DNA of 27,091 nt, from contig DEYT01000038.1 of the NCBI GenBank assembly GCA_002364975.1, forward strand, positions 36,384-63,474. Direction: 5' to 3'. The translations under genes and the position numbers were made by a program. Source of the stretch: Opitutia bacterium UBA3151 (GTDB lineage Bacteria; Verrucomicrobiota; Verrucomicrobiia; Opitutales; Seribacteraceae). Below are positions 15,536 through 23,743 of this stretch, one piece after another; the first letter of the stretch is position 1, and each line of letters opens with the position of its first letter. Under the pieces are notes generated by a model. The model was not told the origin of the DNA, ran no database searches, and worked only from the letters and a program-made list of their open reading frames with translations.

Positions 15536-15573
15536 CAAGGAACCTCTTACGAGGATGGCAATCAAAAATTTAA

Positions 15574-15601
15574 TTGGAGCATAACAAATAAAATTTTTAA
15601 T
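15574..15601 (+). promoter_or_regulatory. Candidate promoter for the TolB-like gene
   Basis: TTGGAG (15574-15579) and TTTAAT (15596-15601) are separated by 16 bases. The -10 matches the consensus at 5 of 6 positions and the -35 at 3 of 6. This lies in the divergent gap between mrp and the TolB-like gene and would give a leader of about 50 bases. Confidence 0.3.
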
Positions 15602-15659
15602 AAACCATTATTTGTAGGATTGCGCTTGCGAGATCGAACAAGTTTTAGATGGTAGTGTA

Positions 15660-16877
15660 ATGAATGTGGAAATGAATGGATGGAAATGGATTTTGGGAAC
15701 TTTGGTACTTGTCATTACACCGGTTTGTGCTCAGACGGGTTCAACGATTCTACTAGGACCAATTGAAGGAGAATTGGCAAAAAAACAAATTGCAATAGAT
15801 CTCGATGGTACCCAAAAGAGTCTGCTTTCCCTAGCTTCTCGTGCGATCAATGCTCACGGTGCATTCAGGCTTAGTACCGCCAAGTCTAGCCGCTTTGGAA
15901 TTTCGCTTGTAGCCCAGGGGAGTAAAGAGGTACAACTCTCCATCTCTTCAGGGAATCCCCGCAAAGTAATCAAGAAATTTCCCCAGGATGGAACCAGTGG
16001 AAAAGATGCGGTTTTAAAGGCTTTGGATAAAATGGTTCTAGAAATTACGGGCGAGGCGAGCTTTTTCAGTGGGCGTATAGCCTATCTATCATCCCTTTCC
16101 GGTAAAAAAGAAATCTTTTTATCCGACGCCCTGATGAGTTCCGCAAGTCCTCAAACTTCATTTGGGAAAATCACTTTTAATCCAAGTTGGGATAATTCGG
16201 GGCAGGGGATTTTCTTCACCAGTAATCGAAAGATTTTCAATAATATTTACCACCTCAATTTAACGACCCGAAAAATCCAAACGATTGCAAGTTACCGGGG
16301 TAGTAATTTGAGAGCTTTACAAAACCCTCGTACTTCCCAAGTGGCATTTATTCTTTCGGCTTCAGGGAATCCTGAAGTTTGGTTGTCTGAAAGCATGTTG
16401 AGTAAGCCAAGAAAAGTAACCAACAATCGAAGCAACGAATCAGGTCCTTGCTGGTCGCCTGACGGTAGAAGAATGATTGTCACCTCAGACAGTCGAGGTC
16501 GTCCACAGCTTTATGAGGTCTCGCTTTCCACCGGCAGGCTCACCCGAATTCCAACTAATGTTAGTTCTCATTGCACCGAAGCAAGCTGGAATCCTGTGGA
16601 TCCTACCCGGATTGCATTTACCGCTGCCATTGGTGGTGGATTTCAAGTTTGCGAATACAACTTTGCTGAAAGAAAGACCAAGGTTCTTTCCAAAGGTACT
16701 AGGGATGGCATGCAACCAAATTGGGCAAGTGATGGCCGGCACTTATTTTATACAGAAAGAAGTTCAAGCGGTGCTACCCGAATTGTTTTGTTGGATACTG
16801 AGTTTGAGGAAGCAAAACCGATCCCGCTTCATGATTCTTCTTTCGGAAATTGTTCCCAGTTAAATTTTTATTACTAA
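15660..16877 (+). CDS. Exported TolB-like beta-propeller protein
   Basis: A 405-residue protein with a signal peptide (hydrophobic ILGTLVLVITPVCA, probable cleavage before QTG near 24-25). An N-terminal domain (about 30-140) is followed by a C-terminal six-bladed WD40/PD40-type propeller. The repeats are visible as FNPSWDNSGQGIFFTSNR, CWSPDGRRMIVTSDSRGRPQ, SWNPVDPTRIAFTAA and NWASDGRHLFYTERSSSGA. This architecture is that of TolB, the periplasmic part of the Tol-Pal system that links to Pal at the outer membrane. No tolA, tolQ, tolR or pal gene is next to it, so I leave the gene symbol open. In-frame ATGs at 15660 and 15672 are both possible starts. It is 100 bases upstream of the protease gene. 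Confidence 0.82.
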   Translation: MNVEMNGWKWILGTLVLVITPVCAQTGSTILLGPIEGELAKKQIAIDLDGTQKSLLSLASRAINAHGAFRLSTAKSSRFGISLVAQGSKEVQLSISSGNPRKVIKKFPQDGTSGKDAVLKALDKMVLEITGEASFFSGRIAYLSSLSGKKEIFLSDALMSSASPQTSFGKITFNPSWDNSGQGIFFTSNRKIFNNIYHLNLTTRKIQTIASYRGSNLRALQNPRTSQVAFILSASGNPEVWLSESMLSKPRKVTNNRSNESGPCWSPDGRRMIVTSDSRGRPQLYEVSLSTGRLTRIPTNVSSHCTEASWNPVDPTRIAFTAAIGGGFQVCEYNFAERKTKVLSKGTRDGMQPNWASDGRHLFYTERSSSGATRIVLLDTEFEEAKPIPLHDSSFGNCSQLNFYY

Positions 16878-16937
16878 GAAGAAACTTGCTGAATACCGTT
16901 ATTTCTAAATACCTTTAGTGTGTTGTTAGGTATCGAA

Positions 16938-16965
16938 TTTACTCGCTTGCAAATTAAATTATAGC
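16938..16965 (+). promoter_or_regulatory. Weak candidate promoter before the protease operon
   Basis: TTTACT (16938-16943) and TATAGC (16960-16965) are 16 bases apart, each with 4 of 6 consensus matches. Transcription would begin about 6 bases before the GTG at 16978, a nearly leaderless message. A 6-bp inverted repeat ATACCT/AGGTAT (16909-16914, 16928-16933) lies just upstream. Confidence 0.25.
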
Positions 16966-16977
16966 TAGTTCCAAAGA

Positions 16978-17919
16978 GTGTTTCATATAGTTAAAATTAT
17001 TGTATGCTTCGGTTTGTTTTCGCCTTTATTGGTGACCGGGAAAATAAAAGTTGAATTGCATAATGGTGGTTTGATCGAAGCCACTTTACTAAAGAAAACC
17101 GATGAAAAGCTTATCTTGGATTTGGGGTTTGAAGTTCTTTCAATTCCCCAAAAGGAAATTGCTAGAGTCTTTGAAGCTAAGGAGAAAATGGCTCCCGAAC
17201 TTATCGTGGGAGATTCCCTGTTCACCAGTTCAGTGAACCGTCGGGCAGCCCCCCTGCGTGATTTGGTGGATGATTTAGGAAAAGCCGTGGTGATGATTCG
17301 CACCCCGGTTGGACTAGGTTCAGGATTTTTGATTCATCCGGATGGTTATGTCGTGACCAATGACCATGTGGTTGCGGGAGAGCGTAAGATTTCAATTACT
17401 CAATTTAGTCAATCGGGTGAGGAATTACTCAAGAAGAATTTTGATAATGTTCGGATCGTTGCCACGGGTGGCAATCTTGACCTGGCACTACTTAAGATTG
17501 AAGGCCAGGAAACAACCGGCTTTCCGATTGTTCCTTTGGGCGATTCGATTGAATTGAACCAAGGAGATCGGGTCTTTGCAATTGGAAGCCCACTGGGCTT
17601 GGAAAGAAGCGTTTCAGAAGGAATTGTAAGCCTTAGGAACCGTATTATTTCCGACCGCATTCATATTCAGACCACCGCCGAAATTAGTCCGGGGAACTCG
17701 GGTGGTCCATTGTTCAATTATCGAGGAGAGGTGGTTGGGGTAAACAATATGAAAGTGGTTTCCCAAGGGGCAGAGGGCTTGGGCTTTGCTATTCCCGTAC
17801 ATACCCTCAAAACTTTTCTCCAGAATCGAGACGCCTATGCCTTTGATCCGAGAAATCCGAATGCCGGTTTCCGTTATCTTTCGCCTCCCTCCACCCGAAA
17901 ACCAATTCCTACAAAATGA
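16978..17919 (+). CDS. Exported trypsin-like serine protease, HtrA/DegP type without PDZ domain
   Basis: A 313-residue protein with a GTG start. That GTG is the only possible standard start, because a TAG lies in frame at 16966. A signal peptide (about 1-21) is followed by a small beta-rich region (about 22-65, VELHNGGLIEATLLKKTDEK). The protease domain (about 95-285) has a complete catalytic triad: His130 in TNDHVV, Asp168 in GNLDLALLKI and Ser241 in SPGNSGGPLF. The order and motifs are those of HtrA/DegP proteases. The protein ends 30 residues after the catalytic domain, so the PDZ domain that regulates DegP is absent. It is probably a periplasmic quality-control or processing protease. Its stop overlaps the ATG of the next gene by 4 bases, so translation of the two is coupled. 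Confidence 0.9.
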   Translation: MFHIVKIIVCFGLFSPLLVTGKIKVELHNGGLIEATLLKKTDEKLILDLGFEVLSIPQKEIARVFEAKEKMAPELIVGDSLFTSSVNRRAAPLRDLVDDLGKAVVMIRTPVGLGSGFLIHPDGYVVTNDHVVAGERKISITQFSQSGEELLKKNFDNVRIVATGGNLDLALLKIEGQETTGFPIVPLGDSIELNQGDRVFAIGSPLGLERSVSEGIVSLRNRIISDRIHIQTTAEISPGNSGGPLFNYRGEVVGVNNMKVVSQGAEGLGFAIPVHTLKTFLQNRDAYAFDPRNPNAGFRYLSPPSTRKPIPTK

Positions 17920-19742
17920 AAAGCCTGAAACCCATTCGTATTTTCACAGCATCCACCATTTTTATTTTCTCATCCCTATCTGCATCGGAGAAAAAAAGCA
18001 TGTCAAACTATCTTCCCGAAGATAGTTTGTTTGCATGGGAAGTGGACCATTGGAATGAACTCCAAGAAGAATTTTCGCAGAGTCCGTGGGGGGAGATTGC
18101 AGAATTTCCTGCTTGGGGCAAAATCCAGAAATGGATCGGTGAAAATTGGGCCGAAGGATTGAAAGGTTTTTCGGAGAAGGAAAAGGGGGAGTTGGAAGAT
18201 TTCTACGAACAAGTGCATTTGCCCCTTTGGGAATCCCTGAATGGAGGTTTGGCCATTGCGGTTGGGCAAATCGAAAGAAGCTTTGAAAATGAAGTCGTAA
18301 AGTGGAAAAACGAAGATGGAGGAAATTCAAAATGGCAGGCTCTGGGCTTGCCTCAAATTTCTTTGATCGCTCAAAGCAAGTTGTCAGAGCAAGAGTTTGA
18401 AGAAATGATGGACTGGGTCAAGGAATGGATAAAAAACAAACAGACCGGAAAATCTTGGATGGAAAAATCAACGATTGAAGGGGCAAAAATTCACTGGATT
18501 GGGCATACTAAAAGCCAGGAACTAAATACGATTCCCGCTAAGGATACCATGATCGCATTCTCTTTTCATGAAGGGATGTTCCTTATTTTGAGTGGGGGAG
18601 AGGAACATGTTGAGGAAACAATCCTTCGTATCCAAGGGAAATCCAAGGCTTCTACCTTGTCCGAATCCGTTCAATACCAAGATGCATTCGACGCGATTGA
18701 AAAAGGCCAGGCACGAGCCTTTATAAATTTTAAAAAGCTCATTTCCTTTTTTGAGCAAATTCAAAACATGCCCAATTTCAAATTTCCTGAAAACCCACTT
18801 GGTATCACCTTTGATGGCTTGATCAATGGCCTTGGTCTTAAAGGACTGGATCATTTTGCTATGCAGATTGATTTTGAAGATCATGAATTCTCAATAGCAC
18901 AGGGGCTCTTTATGAATGAAAGAGAAGGCTTGCTCGCTTTCCTTAATCCTGTGGGTTCCAATGTTGAACTTTATGATTTTTGCCCTGCCAATGCGATTGG
19001 AGTCTCAACCTTTAGGCTGGATTTTGCCGAGATGTGGACAACTGTTGAAAAAACTTTAGCCCGAGTCAGTCCTGGATTAGGATTGTTACTGAATTCTCAA
19101 ATTCAAGCATTTGAGGACCAGGCAAAACTGTCTTTTCGAAAAGATTTGTTTGGATCACTGGGAGATGAGGGAGCATCTTTCTCCTACCTGAATCTTTCCG
19201 CTTCCGGGGAGGTTGACCTTAGTAACCCAAGTTCTGCTCTCTATGCGATTTCATTAAAGGATCCTGAGCTCTTTGACCGGACTCTTCGGTCTCTTCTTGA
19301 TGCGGTAAGTCCAGGAAGTGACTTATTTCAGGAACGGGAACACCAAGGAGTTCTAGTTCGTTCGATGCGCGGTCAAGGTGGCGGTACTTCCCTAAGTTAT
19401 GCCTTAAAGGACCGGTGGTTGCTTTTATCCATGGGAGAAGAGCGATATTTGAATCAATTGATTAATCGAATGAAAGGAGCAAAATCCTCCCTTTGGAAGC
19501 AATCTCATATTCAAAAAGCGTTGAAGGAAATGCCCACGGATGTACGACAACTTGACTATGCCAATTTCCGTAAAATCATACCCTTTTTCTCCTCGGTTCC
19601 ATTTTCGATTTTGAGCAATGCCTATAACATCGAAATAAATGCCGATGATTTTGGCGATTTCCCATTTTTCATGCTCTTAGTCTCTCAAGATCATGAAGCT
19701 GGGCTTATTTCCAAAGGCAAACTTTTTCGTATTCCCAAATGA
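17916..19742 (+). CDS. Large exported protein of unknown function (DUF3352-like)
   Basis: A 608-residue protein with a signal peptide (about 1-24, TASTIFIFSSLSA). After it, NYLPEDSLFAWEVDHWNELQ and GNAIGVSTFRLDF-like segments recall the DUF3352 type of large periplasmic proteins found in planctomycetes and verrucomicrobia. In those, a two-lobed fold repeats a pattern of LP...S...V...D. This assignment is tentative. Trp-rich, acidic stretches (WKNEDGGNSKWQALG) and many Phe/Leu segments suggest a folded, non-enzymatic protein. No catalytic motif is seen. It overlaps the protease gene by 4 bases (ATGA at 17916) and the FG-GAP gene by 4 bases (19739), so it is in the middle of a coupled operon and perhaps a substrate or partner of the protease. 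Confidence 0.75.
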   Translation: MKSLKPIRIFTASTIFIFSSLSASEKKSMSNYLPEDSLFAWEVDHWNELQEEFSQSPWGEIAEFPAWGKIQKWIGENWAEGLKGFSEKEKGELEDFYEQVHLPLWESLNGGLAIAVGQIERSFENEVVKWKNEDGGNSKWQALGLPQISLIAQSKLSEQEFEEMMDWVKEWIKNKQTGKSWMEKSTIEGAKIHWIGHTKSQELNTIPAKDTMIAFSFHEGMFLILSGGEEHVEETILRIQGKSKASTLSESVQYQDAFDAIEKGQARAFINFKKLISFFEQIQNMPNFKFPENPLGITFDGLINGLGLKGLDHFAMQIDFEDHEFSIAQGLFMNEREGLLAFLNPVGSNVELYDFCPANAIGVSTFRLDFAEMWTTVEKTLARVSPGLGLLLNSQIQAFEDQAKLSFRKDLFGSLGDEGASFSYLNLSASGEVDLSNPSSALYAISLKDPELFDRTLRSLLDAVSPGSDLFQEREHQGVLVRSMRGQGGGTSLSYALKDRWLLLSMGEERYLNQLINRMKGAKSSLWKQSHIQKALKEMPTDVRQLDYANFRKIIPFFSSVPFSILSNAYNIEINADDFGDFPFFMLLVSQDHEAGLISKGKLFRIPK

Positions 19743-22072
19743 CTCGCTTTGCCCCCATTTTAAGGATCGGCGTGAATGGACTTGTCTGCATTTTTTTACT
19801 TATTCATTGTCTTGCGGGAAAAAAAGCTAGACCGGTTAGGCTCTCTACACCCGAAGTCCACCTAGCCGGTTGGAACGCTCGCTGTTTAAATCATGCTGAT
19901 CTCAACGGGGACGGCTTACAGGATTTGATTTATTTTAACCTCAATCGTTCGAGGATTGAGATTCTTTATCGTTGTAAGGATGGAGCAAGACCACCTCGAA
20001 TTCGTCCGGTTGAACAGGATCGCTGGGAACCAGTGATGAACGACGCACCTTATTTGGAGGAGAGAATATTCGTCCCTGGCAATCTTACTTCATTGGCGAT
20101 TGGGGATTTGAATTTAGACGGTCGACCCGATCTGGTTCGTGCTAGCCCGGATGAAGGCGTATTTGTTCATTTTCGAGAAAACAATTCCACTTGGAGCAAA
20201 CCCCTGCTCATAGAGAGCGGTAGAATTCGTCCTTTCTCCGGGAGTTTAAAAGTATTACCTTCTTCCAAGTCCGCCGCAATGCCCCGGCTTTTTATCTTCA
20301 CTTTAGAAGGTCTGGAAAGGTTGAGCTTTGTAAATGGAGTTCCTTCATACCCCTCGGTCTTGGCAAGAGAAGATGGAAAGCGGGCATATGGCACTGAACT
20401 TGCCGATATTGATGGAGATGGATTTATCGATTGGATTTACTTAGTTCCCGAAGATGAGGACTCACTCAAACTTAGGCTTGGTCATGAAACCGGATTTGGA
20501 CCCGAATCCTCTTTCGATCTGAAACTTTCTTCCTTTCCCACTCCTTATTTTTCGAAAGCTGAAAATGAAAGAGTGCAATTTTGCTCGATTGACGCCGTTT
20601 CCAATGAAGCCTTGGTTTTTTCTTTTGATTCCAAGAATGGAGGAGAAAGGGAAGCGGACCAACTTAAAGTTCTCTCTTATGATTTATTTTCCGATTCAAA
20701 CAAAGAAACTGCGTGGGTAATGGATGATTTTAATGGCCAAGGCTGGCCGGATCTCGTGGCCGCTGACTCTTCCTTTGGTGAACTTCTATTCCTGCCAGGA
20801 AAGCCAAACGGTAAATTTGGAATGGCCCGAAAAGTCCCCTCTTTAAGAGGTATTTCTTCCCTTCACCCCCTACGCACTGAAAATAATCTTCCGCCAAGCT
20901 TATTAGTTCTCAGTTTGGATGAGGAAGCCCTCGGAGTCGCACAATTTGATCCCAAGGCAAAGGGCGCTTTTTCCTTTCCCGAGATGCTAAGCACCCAGGG
21001 AGCTCCGGTGGTCGCTTGTACCACAGATTGTGACTCGGACGGTTTGGATGAGATTCTGGTGGTCACCGAGGATGACTCTGATTTTACCTTGGAAACTTGG
21101 GGGTTAGATGAAAAAGGAAAGCCACAAAGGCTGCATTCTTATAAGTTGCAAAATTGGCGTCGAGAACCAGCGGATCTTTTCCCCTGTCACCTCAACCAGG
21201 ATGGGTGGGTGGATTTGTTGGTTTTATCCAGCCGAGAAGCCCCTACGATTCTTTTGGGTGACTCCTCGGGTTCTTGGATTGAGGTGGCACAGGATTCTGT
21301 GGTTCGAAAAAGTTTTCTCAAGGGAGCGGAGGCAAACCGCTTGGGCTTATTAGTCAATACCAAATCCAGGAGGGATGAAATTCTTATTTGTGGAAAGGGA
21401 TTCGTCCGGTCTGTAATTTGGCAAGATCAGGATTTTAAAGTAACCGGACAATTCAACTCGGTGGATCAGAGCGGTTACTTATTCGCTCCCCAACGGTTGG
21501 ATTTGGATGGAGATGGCAAAGACGAACTTTATGCCTATCATTCCGAAGGTTATTGGGAGAGACTTTCCGATGTGGGTAAGCTGGGTGGAATTAAAACCGG
21601 GAGAAATCAAAGTATGACCAAGCCCCTTCTATCTCGAGTTCTTCAGTCAGGAAAAACCGAGAGCTTAGTATCAATGGGGAGTAGCGGTTTTCAACTTTTA
21701 GGTAAATCATCTGCCCGCGATCTTACAGTCCAGGTGGAAGCACGCCACCTAACCGATCTTCCCGGGATTCGCTACAATGGAATTGATTCTGGGGATTTCA
21801 ATGGGGATGGCCAAGCTGACTTGGTCTGCTTGGACGGACGAAAAAACCTTCTGGAATTTCTCTCTCTCGATACCAAAAATCAAAAATTTTCCAGTGTTTT
21901 ACATTTTCGAACTTTTGAGAAAAATATGCATTACCAAGGTAAAAAGGGTGGTGCTTATGAGCCACGGGAAGGGTTGGTGATCGACTTGAACGGGGATCGT
22001 TTGGATGATCTTGTTTTCTTGGTCCACGACCGACTTCTTTGCTATTACCAAGAAGGAGGAAAACCGAAGTGA
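19739..22072 (+). CDS. Exported FG-GAP/VCBS repeat beta-propeller protein
   Basis: A 777-residue protein with a signal peptide (about 1-26). It carries about nine copies of the DxNxDGxxD/DLV calcium-loop motif of integrin-alpha-like FG-GAP propellers. Clear ones are DLNGDGLQDLI (D54), DLNLDGRPDLV, DIDGDGFIDWI, DFNGQGWPDLV, DLDGDGKDELY, DFNGDGQADLV and DLNGDRLDDLV. The spacing between them (about 60-120 residues) suggests two propellers or one with inserts. In this class of proteins the repeats bind ligands or calcium at the surface; the ligand here is unknown. The first 4 bases overlap the DUF3352-like gene and the last 4 overlap ymdB (GTGA at 22069), so all are likely translated together. 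Confidence 0.88.
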   Translation: MTRFAPILRIGVNGLVCIFLLIHCLAGKKARPVRLSTPEVHLAGWNARCLNHADLNGDGLQDLIYFNLNRSRIEILYRCKDGARPPRIRPVEQDRWEPVMNDAPYLEERIFVPGNLTSLAIGDLNLDGRPDLVRASPDEGVFVHFRENNSTWSKPLLIESGRIRPFSGSLKVLPSSKSAAMPRLFIFTLEGLERLSFVNGVPSYPSVLAREDGKRAYGTELADIDGDGFIDWIYLVPEDEDSLKLRLGHETGFGPESSFDLKLSSFPTPYFSKAENERVQFCSIDAVSNEALVFSFDSKNGGEREADQLKVLSYDLFSDSNKETAWVMDDFNGQGWPDLVAADSSFGELLFLPGKPNGKFGMARKVPSLRGISSLHPLRTENNLPPSLLVLSLDEEALGVAQFDPKAKGAFSFPEMLSTQGAPVVACTTDCDSDGLDEILVVTEDDSDFTLETWGLDEKGKPQRLHSYKLQNWRREPADLFPCHLNQDGWVDLLVLSSREAPTILLGDSSGSWIEVAQDSVVRKSFLKGAEANRLGLLVNTKSRRDEILICGKGFVRSVIWQDQDFKVTGQFNSVDQSGYLFAPQRLDLDGDGKDELYAYHSEGYWERLSDVGKLGGIKTGRNQSMTKPLLSRVLQSGKTESLVSMGSSGFQLLGKSSARDLTVQVEARHLTDLPGIRYNGIDSGDFNGDGQADLVCLDGRKNLLEFLSLDTKNQKFSSVLHFRTFEKNMHYQGKKGGAYEPREGLVIDLNGDRLDDLVFLVHDRLLCYYQEGGKPK

Positions 22073-22869
22073 AAATTCTTATCCTCGGAGATATCGTCGG
22101 CCGTCCTGGAAGAAATTTTATTATGCAAAACTTGACGCGAATTCGTACTGATATGGCAATTGATCTGGTACTCGCAAATGGAGAGAATGCTGCTGGCGGG
22201 GCTGGAATAACCGCCAAGATTGCTACGGAATTAAAAAGAGCGGGTGTGGATGCCATCACCTTGGGTGATCATGTTTGGGATCAAAAAAACTTTGAAAATG
22301 AAATTGAAGACTTGAATTTTGTCTGCCGTCCCGCGAACTTACCAGAAACCAATCCGGGCAGAAAACATCTTATCCTTGAAATACATGGGCTTCAGGTCGG
22401 TGTTTTTACGGTATTAGGTCGAAGTTTTATGGGACCCAAGGTAAAATGTCCCTTTGAAACTTCATCTGATTTGATTCAATCTCTTCAAGCTCAGACCGAT
22501 CTTATTCTTTGTGAGATTCATGCCGAGGCAACTTCGGAAAAGGAATCCATGGGCTGGCATCTAGATGGACGGGTCGGGATGGTATATGGAACACATACTC
22601 ATGTGCCCACTGCGGATGGTAGAATCTTACCGAAGGGCACCGCTTACCAAAGTGATTTGGGGATGACGGGGCCAAGGGAATCTGTCTTGGGAAGAGAAAT
22701 CGAAGCCTGTCTTGGTCGCTTTCTGGACGGATTGCCTAGAAGGTGTCCGGTTGCAGAAGGAGATGTTGGTCTACAAGGTTGTATTATTGATTTTCACCCG
22801 CAAAAGCCAAAATTTCCAATTTCCTACCGGCGCTTCGAACTTCGGGAAAGCGATTTCCAGAAAGCATAA
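22069..22869 (+). CDS. ymdB: YmdB-family metallophosphoesterase
   Basis: A 266-residue protein starting with GTG at 22069. The excellent Shine-Dalgarno AGGAGG at 22054-22059, 9 bases before, decides the start. It is a calcineurin-like phosphoesterase of the YmdB/TIGR00282 family, which hydrolyses cyclic nucleotides such as 2',3'-cAMP in Bacillus. Metal ligands are D8 (GDIVGRPGR), E39/N40 (NGENAAGG), H68, H151 (IHAEATSEK) and H176/H178 (GTHTHVPTAD). The position usually Asn67 in GNH is Asp67 (LGDHVWDQK). Length is full. It follows the FG-GAP gene with 4-base overlap and converges with the YugP-like gene, whose stop is directly adjacent. The coupling to three exported proteins is unexpected for a cytosolic enzyme. 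Confidence 0.93.
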   Translation: MKILILGDIVGRPGRNFIMQNLTRIRTDMAIDLVLANGENAAGGAGITAKIATELKRAGVDAITLGDHVWDQKNFENEIEDLNFVCRPANLPETNPGRKHLILEIHGLQVGVFTVLGRSFMGPKVKCPFETSSDLIQSLQAQTDLILCEIHAEATSEKESMGWHLDGRVGMVYGTHTHVPTADGRILPKGTAYQSDLGMTGPRESVLGREIEACLGRFLDGLPRRCPVAEGDVGLQGCIIDFHPQKPKFPISYRRFELRESDFQKA

Positions 22870-23577
22870 TTATCTACGTCCACCAAAAAGCCCAAGTCGG
22901 AAGGCATAGTAAAGTAACATCAAGAGAGAGCTTGCAAAAGCTGCTACATAAGTCATGGCCGCTGCATTTAAGACTTTTCTGGCACCATCCAATTCCTTTG
23001 CAGCAACATAATTTCCTTTTTGTAAGCAAGCGAGGGCGCGACTGCTGGCATCAAACTCAACCGGTAAAGTAACTAAGGTGAACAATGTAGTACAGCCAAA
23101 CAATAAAACACCAATCCAAGATACAGTGGCACCAGCGAATGAGTGAGCACCACCAAGCATGAAGGCTATGAAAATTACCACAAAGGAAAGTTTACTGGAA
23201 ATATTTGCCACCGGTACCCAAGCTGAGCGAAAGGTTAAAAAACCGTAAGCCTTGGCATGTTGAATCGCATGCCCCACTTCATGAGCAGCAATACCAAAAG
23301 CAGCCATAGAATTTCGATCATGGACATCTGCACTTAATCGCAGGCTTTTGGATCTGGGATCGTAGTGATCACTTAGAGTCCCACCAACTCGCTCAATTCG
23401 GACATCATGAATATTATTGTCTGAAAGGATTTTGTGAGCCACCTCTGCACCAGTCATCCGGGACTGAGTCGTATAAGCACTATACTTTTTAAAACGGCTT
23501 TTTGTTATGCTCGAAGCATACAGACTAAAGCCAACGCAGATTAAAATGATTACAATATATAAGGGATCGAAAAACAT
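22870..23577 (-). CDS. YugP-type membrane zinc metallopeptidase
   Basis: A 235-residue integral membrane protein (Zn_peptidase_2 family, YugP-like). The first membrane helix is about 5-23. The zinc motif is HEVGHAIQH (H99, E100, H103) in a cytoplasmic-type domain that starts SRMTGAEVAHKIL and has YDPRSKSLRLS. Two further helices lie at about 122-145 and 152-172. The segment LPVEFDASSRAL is a family hallmark and its E174 may be the third zinc ligand. A final helix (about 205-228) is followed by a short basic tail. Members are presumed intramembrane-associated proteases of unknown substrate. Its stop lies immediately next to that of ymdB, with no terminator between, so the two convergent transcripts may interfere. 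Confidence 0.9.
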   Translation of the reverse strand: MFFDPLYIVIILICVGFSLYASSITKSRFKKYSAYTTQSRMTGAEVAHKILSDNNIHDVRIERVGGTLSDHYDPRSKSLRLSADVHDRNSMAAFGIAAHEVGHAIQHAKAYGFLTFRSAWVPVANISSKLSFVVIFIAFMLGGAHSFAGATVSWIGVLLFGCTTLFTLVTLPVEFDASSRALACLQKGNYVAAKELDGARKVLNAAAMTYVAAFASSLLMLLYYAFRLGLFGGRR

Positions 23578-23743
23578 GATTAAATTAAGTTATGAATTAC
23601 TGTATAGTGATGATTTAGTTTTGCTCAAAAAATTCTGCAACTCTGGATTTAAAAAAAGGGCATTCCCCCAAGATTTTTAAGCGGTAGATAAAATTTTTAA
23701 TGTCGAAAGTATAAGAATTCCTTGTTTTAAAATTATCTGCTAC

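Noticed and set aside
15536..15565. TTG start 10 codons upstream in mrp
   Set aside because: The AAGAGG ribosome-binding site is placed correctly only for the ATG ending at 15535, and the extra residues do not match the family.
18522..18884. Minus-strand open frames inside the DUF3352-like gene (also near 17962-18330)
   Set aside because: They overlap a well-supported exported protein gene in a coupled operon and show only random composition.
23576..23680. 34-codon plus-strand ORF in the gap before the sugar kinase
   Set aside because: It is very short, has no Shine-Dalgarno sequence, overlaps the YugP-like start, and its product has no pattern.
23578..23743. Possible promoter or operator before the sugar kinase gene
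   Set aside because: TATAAG at 23710-23715 has no acceptable -35 partner, and no clear dyad was found.
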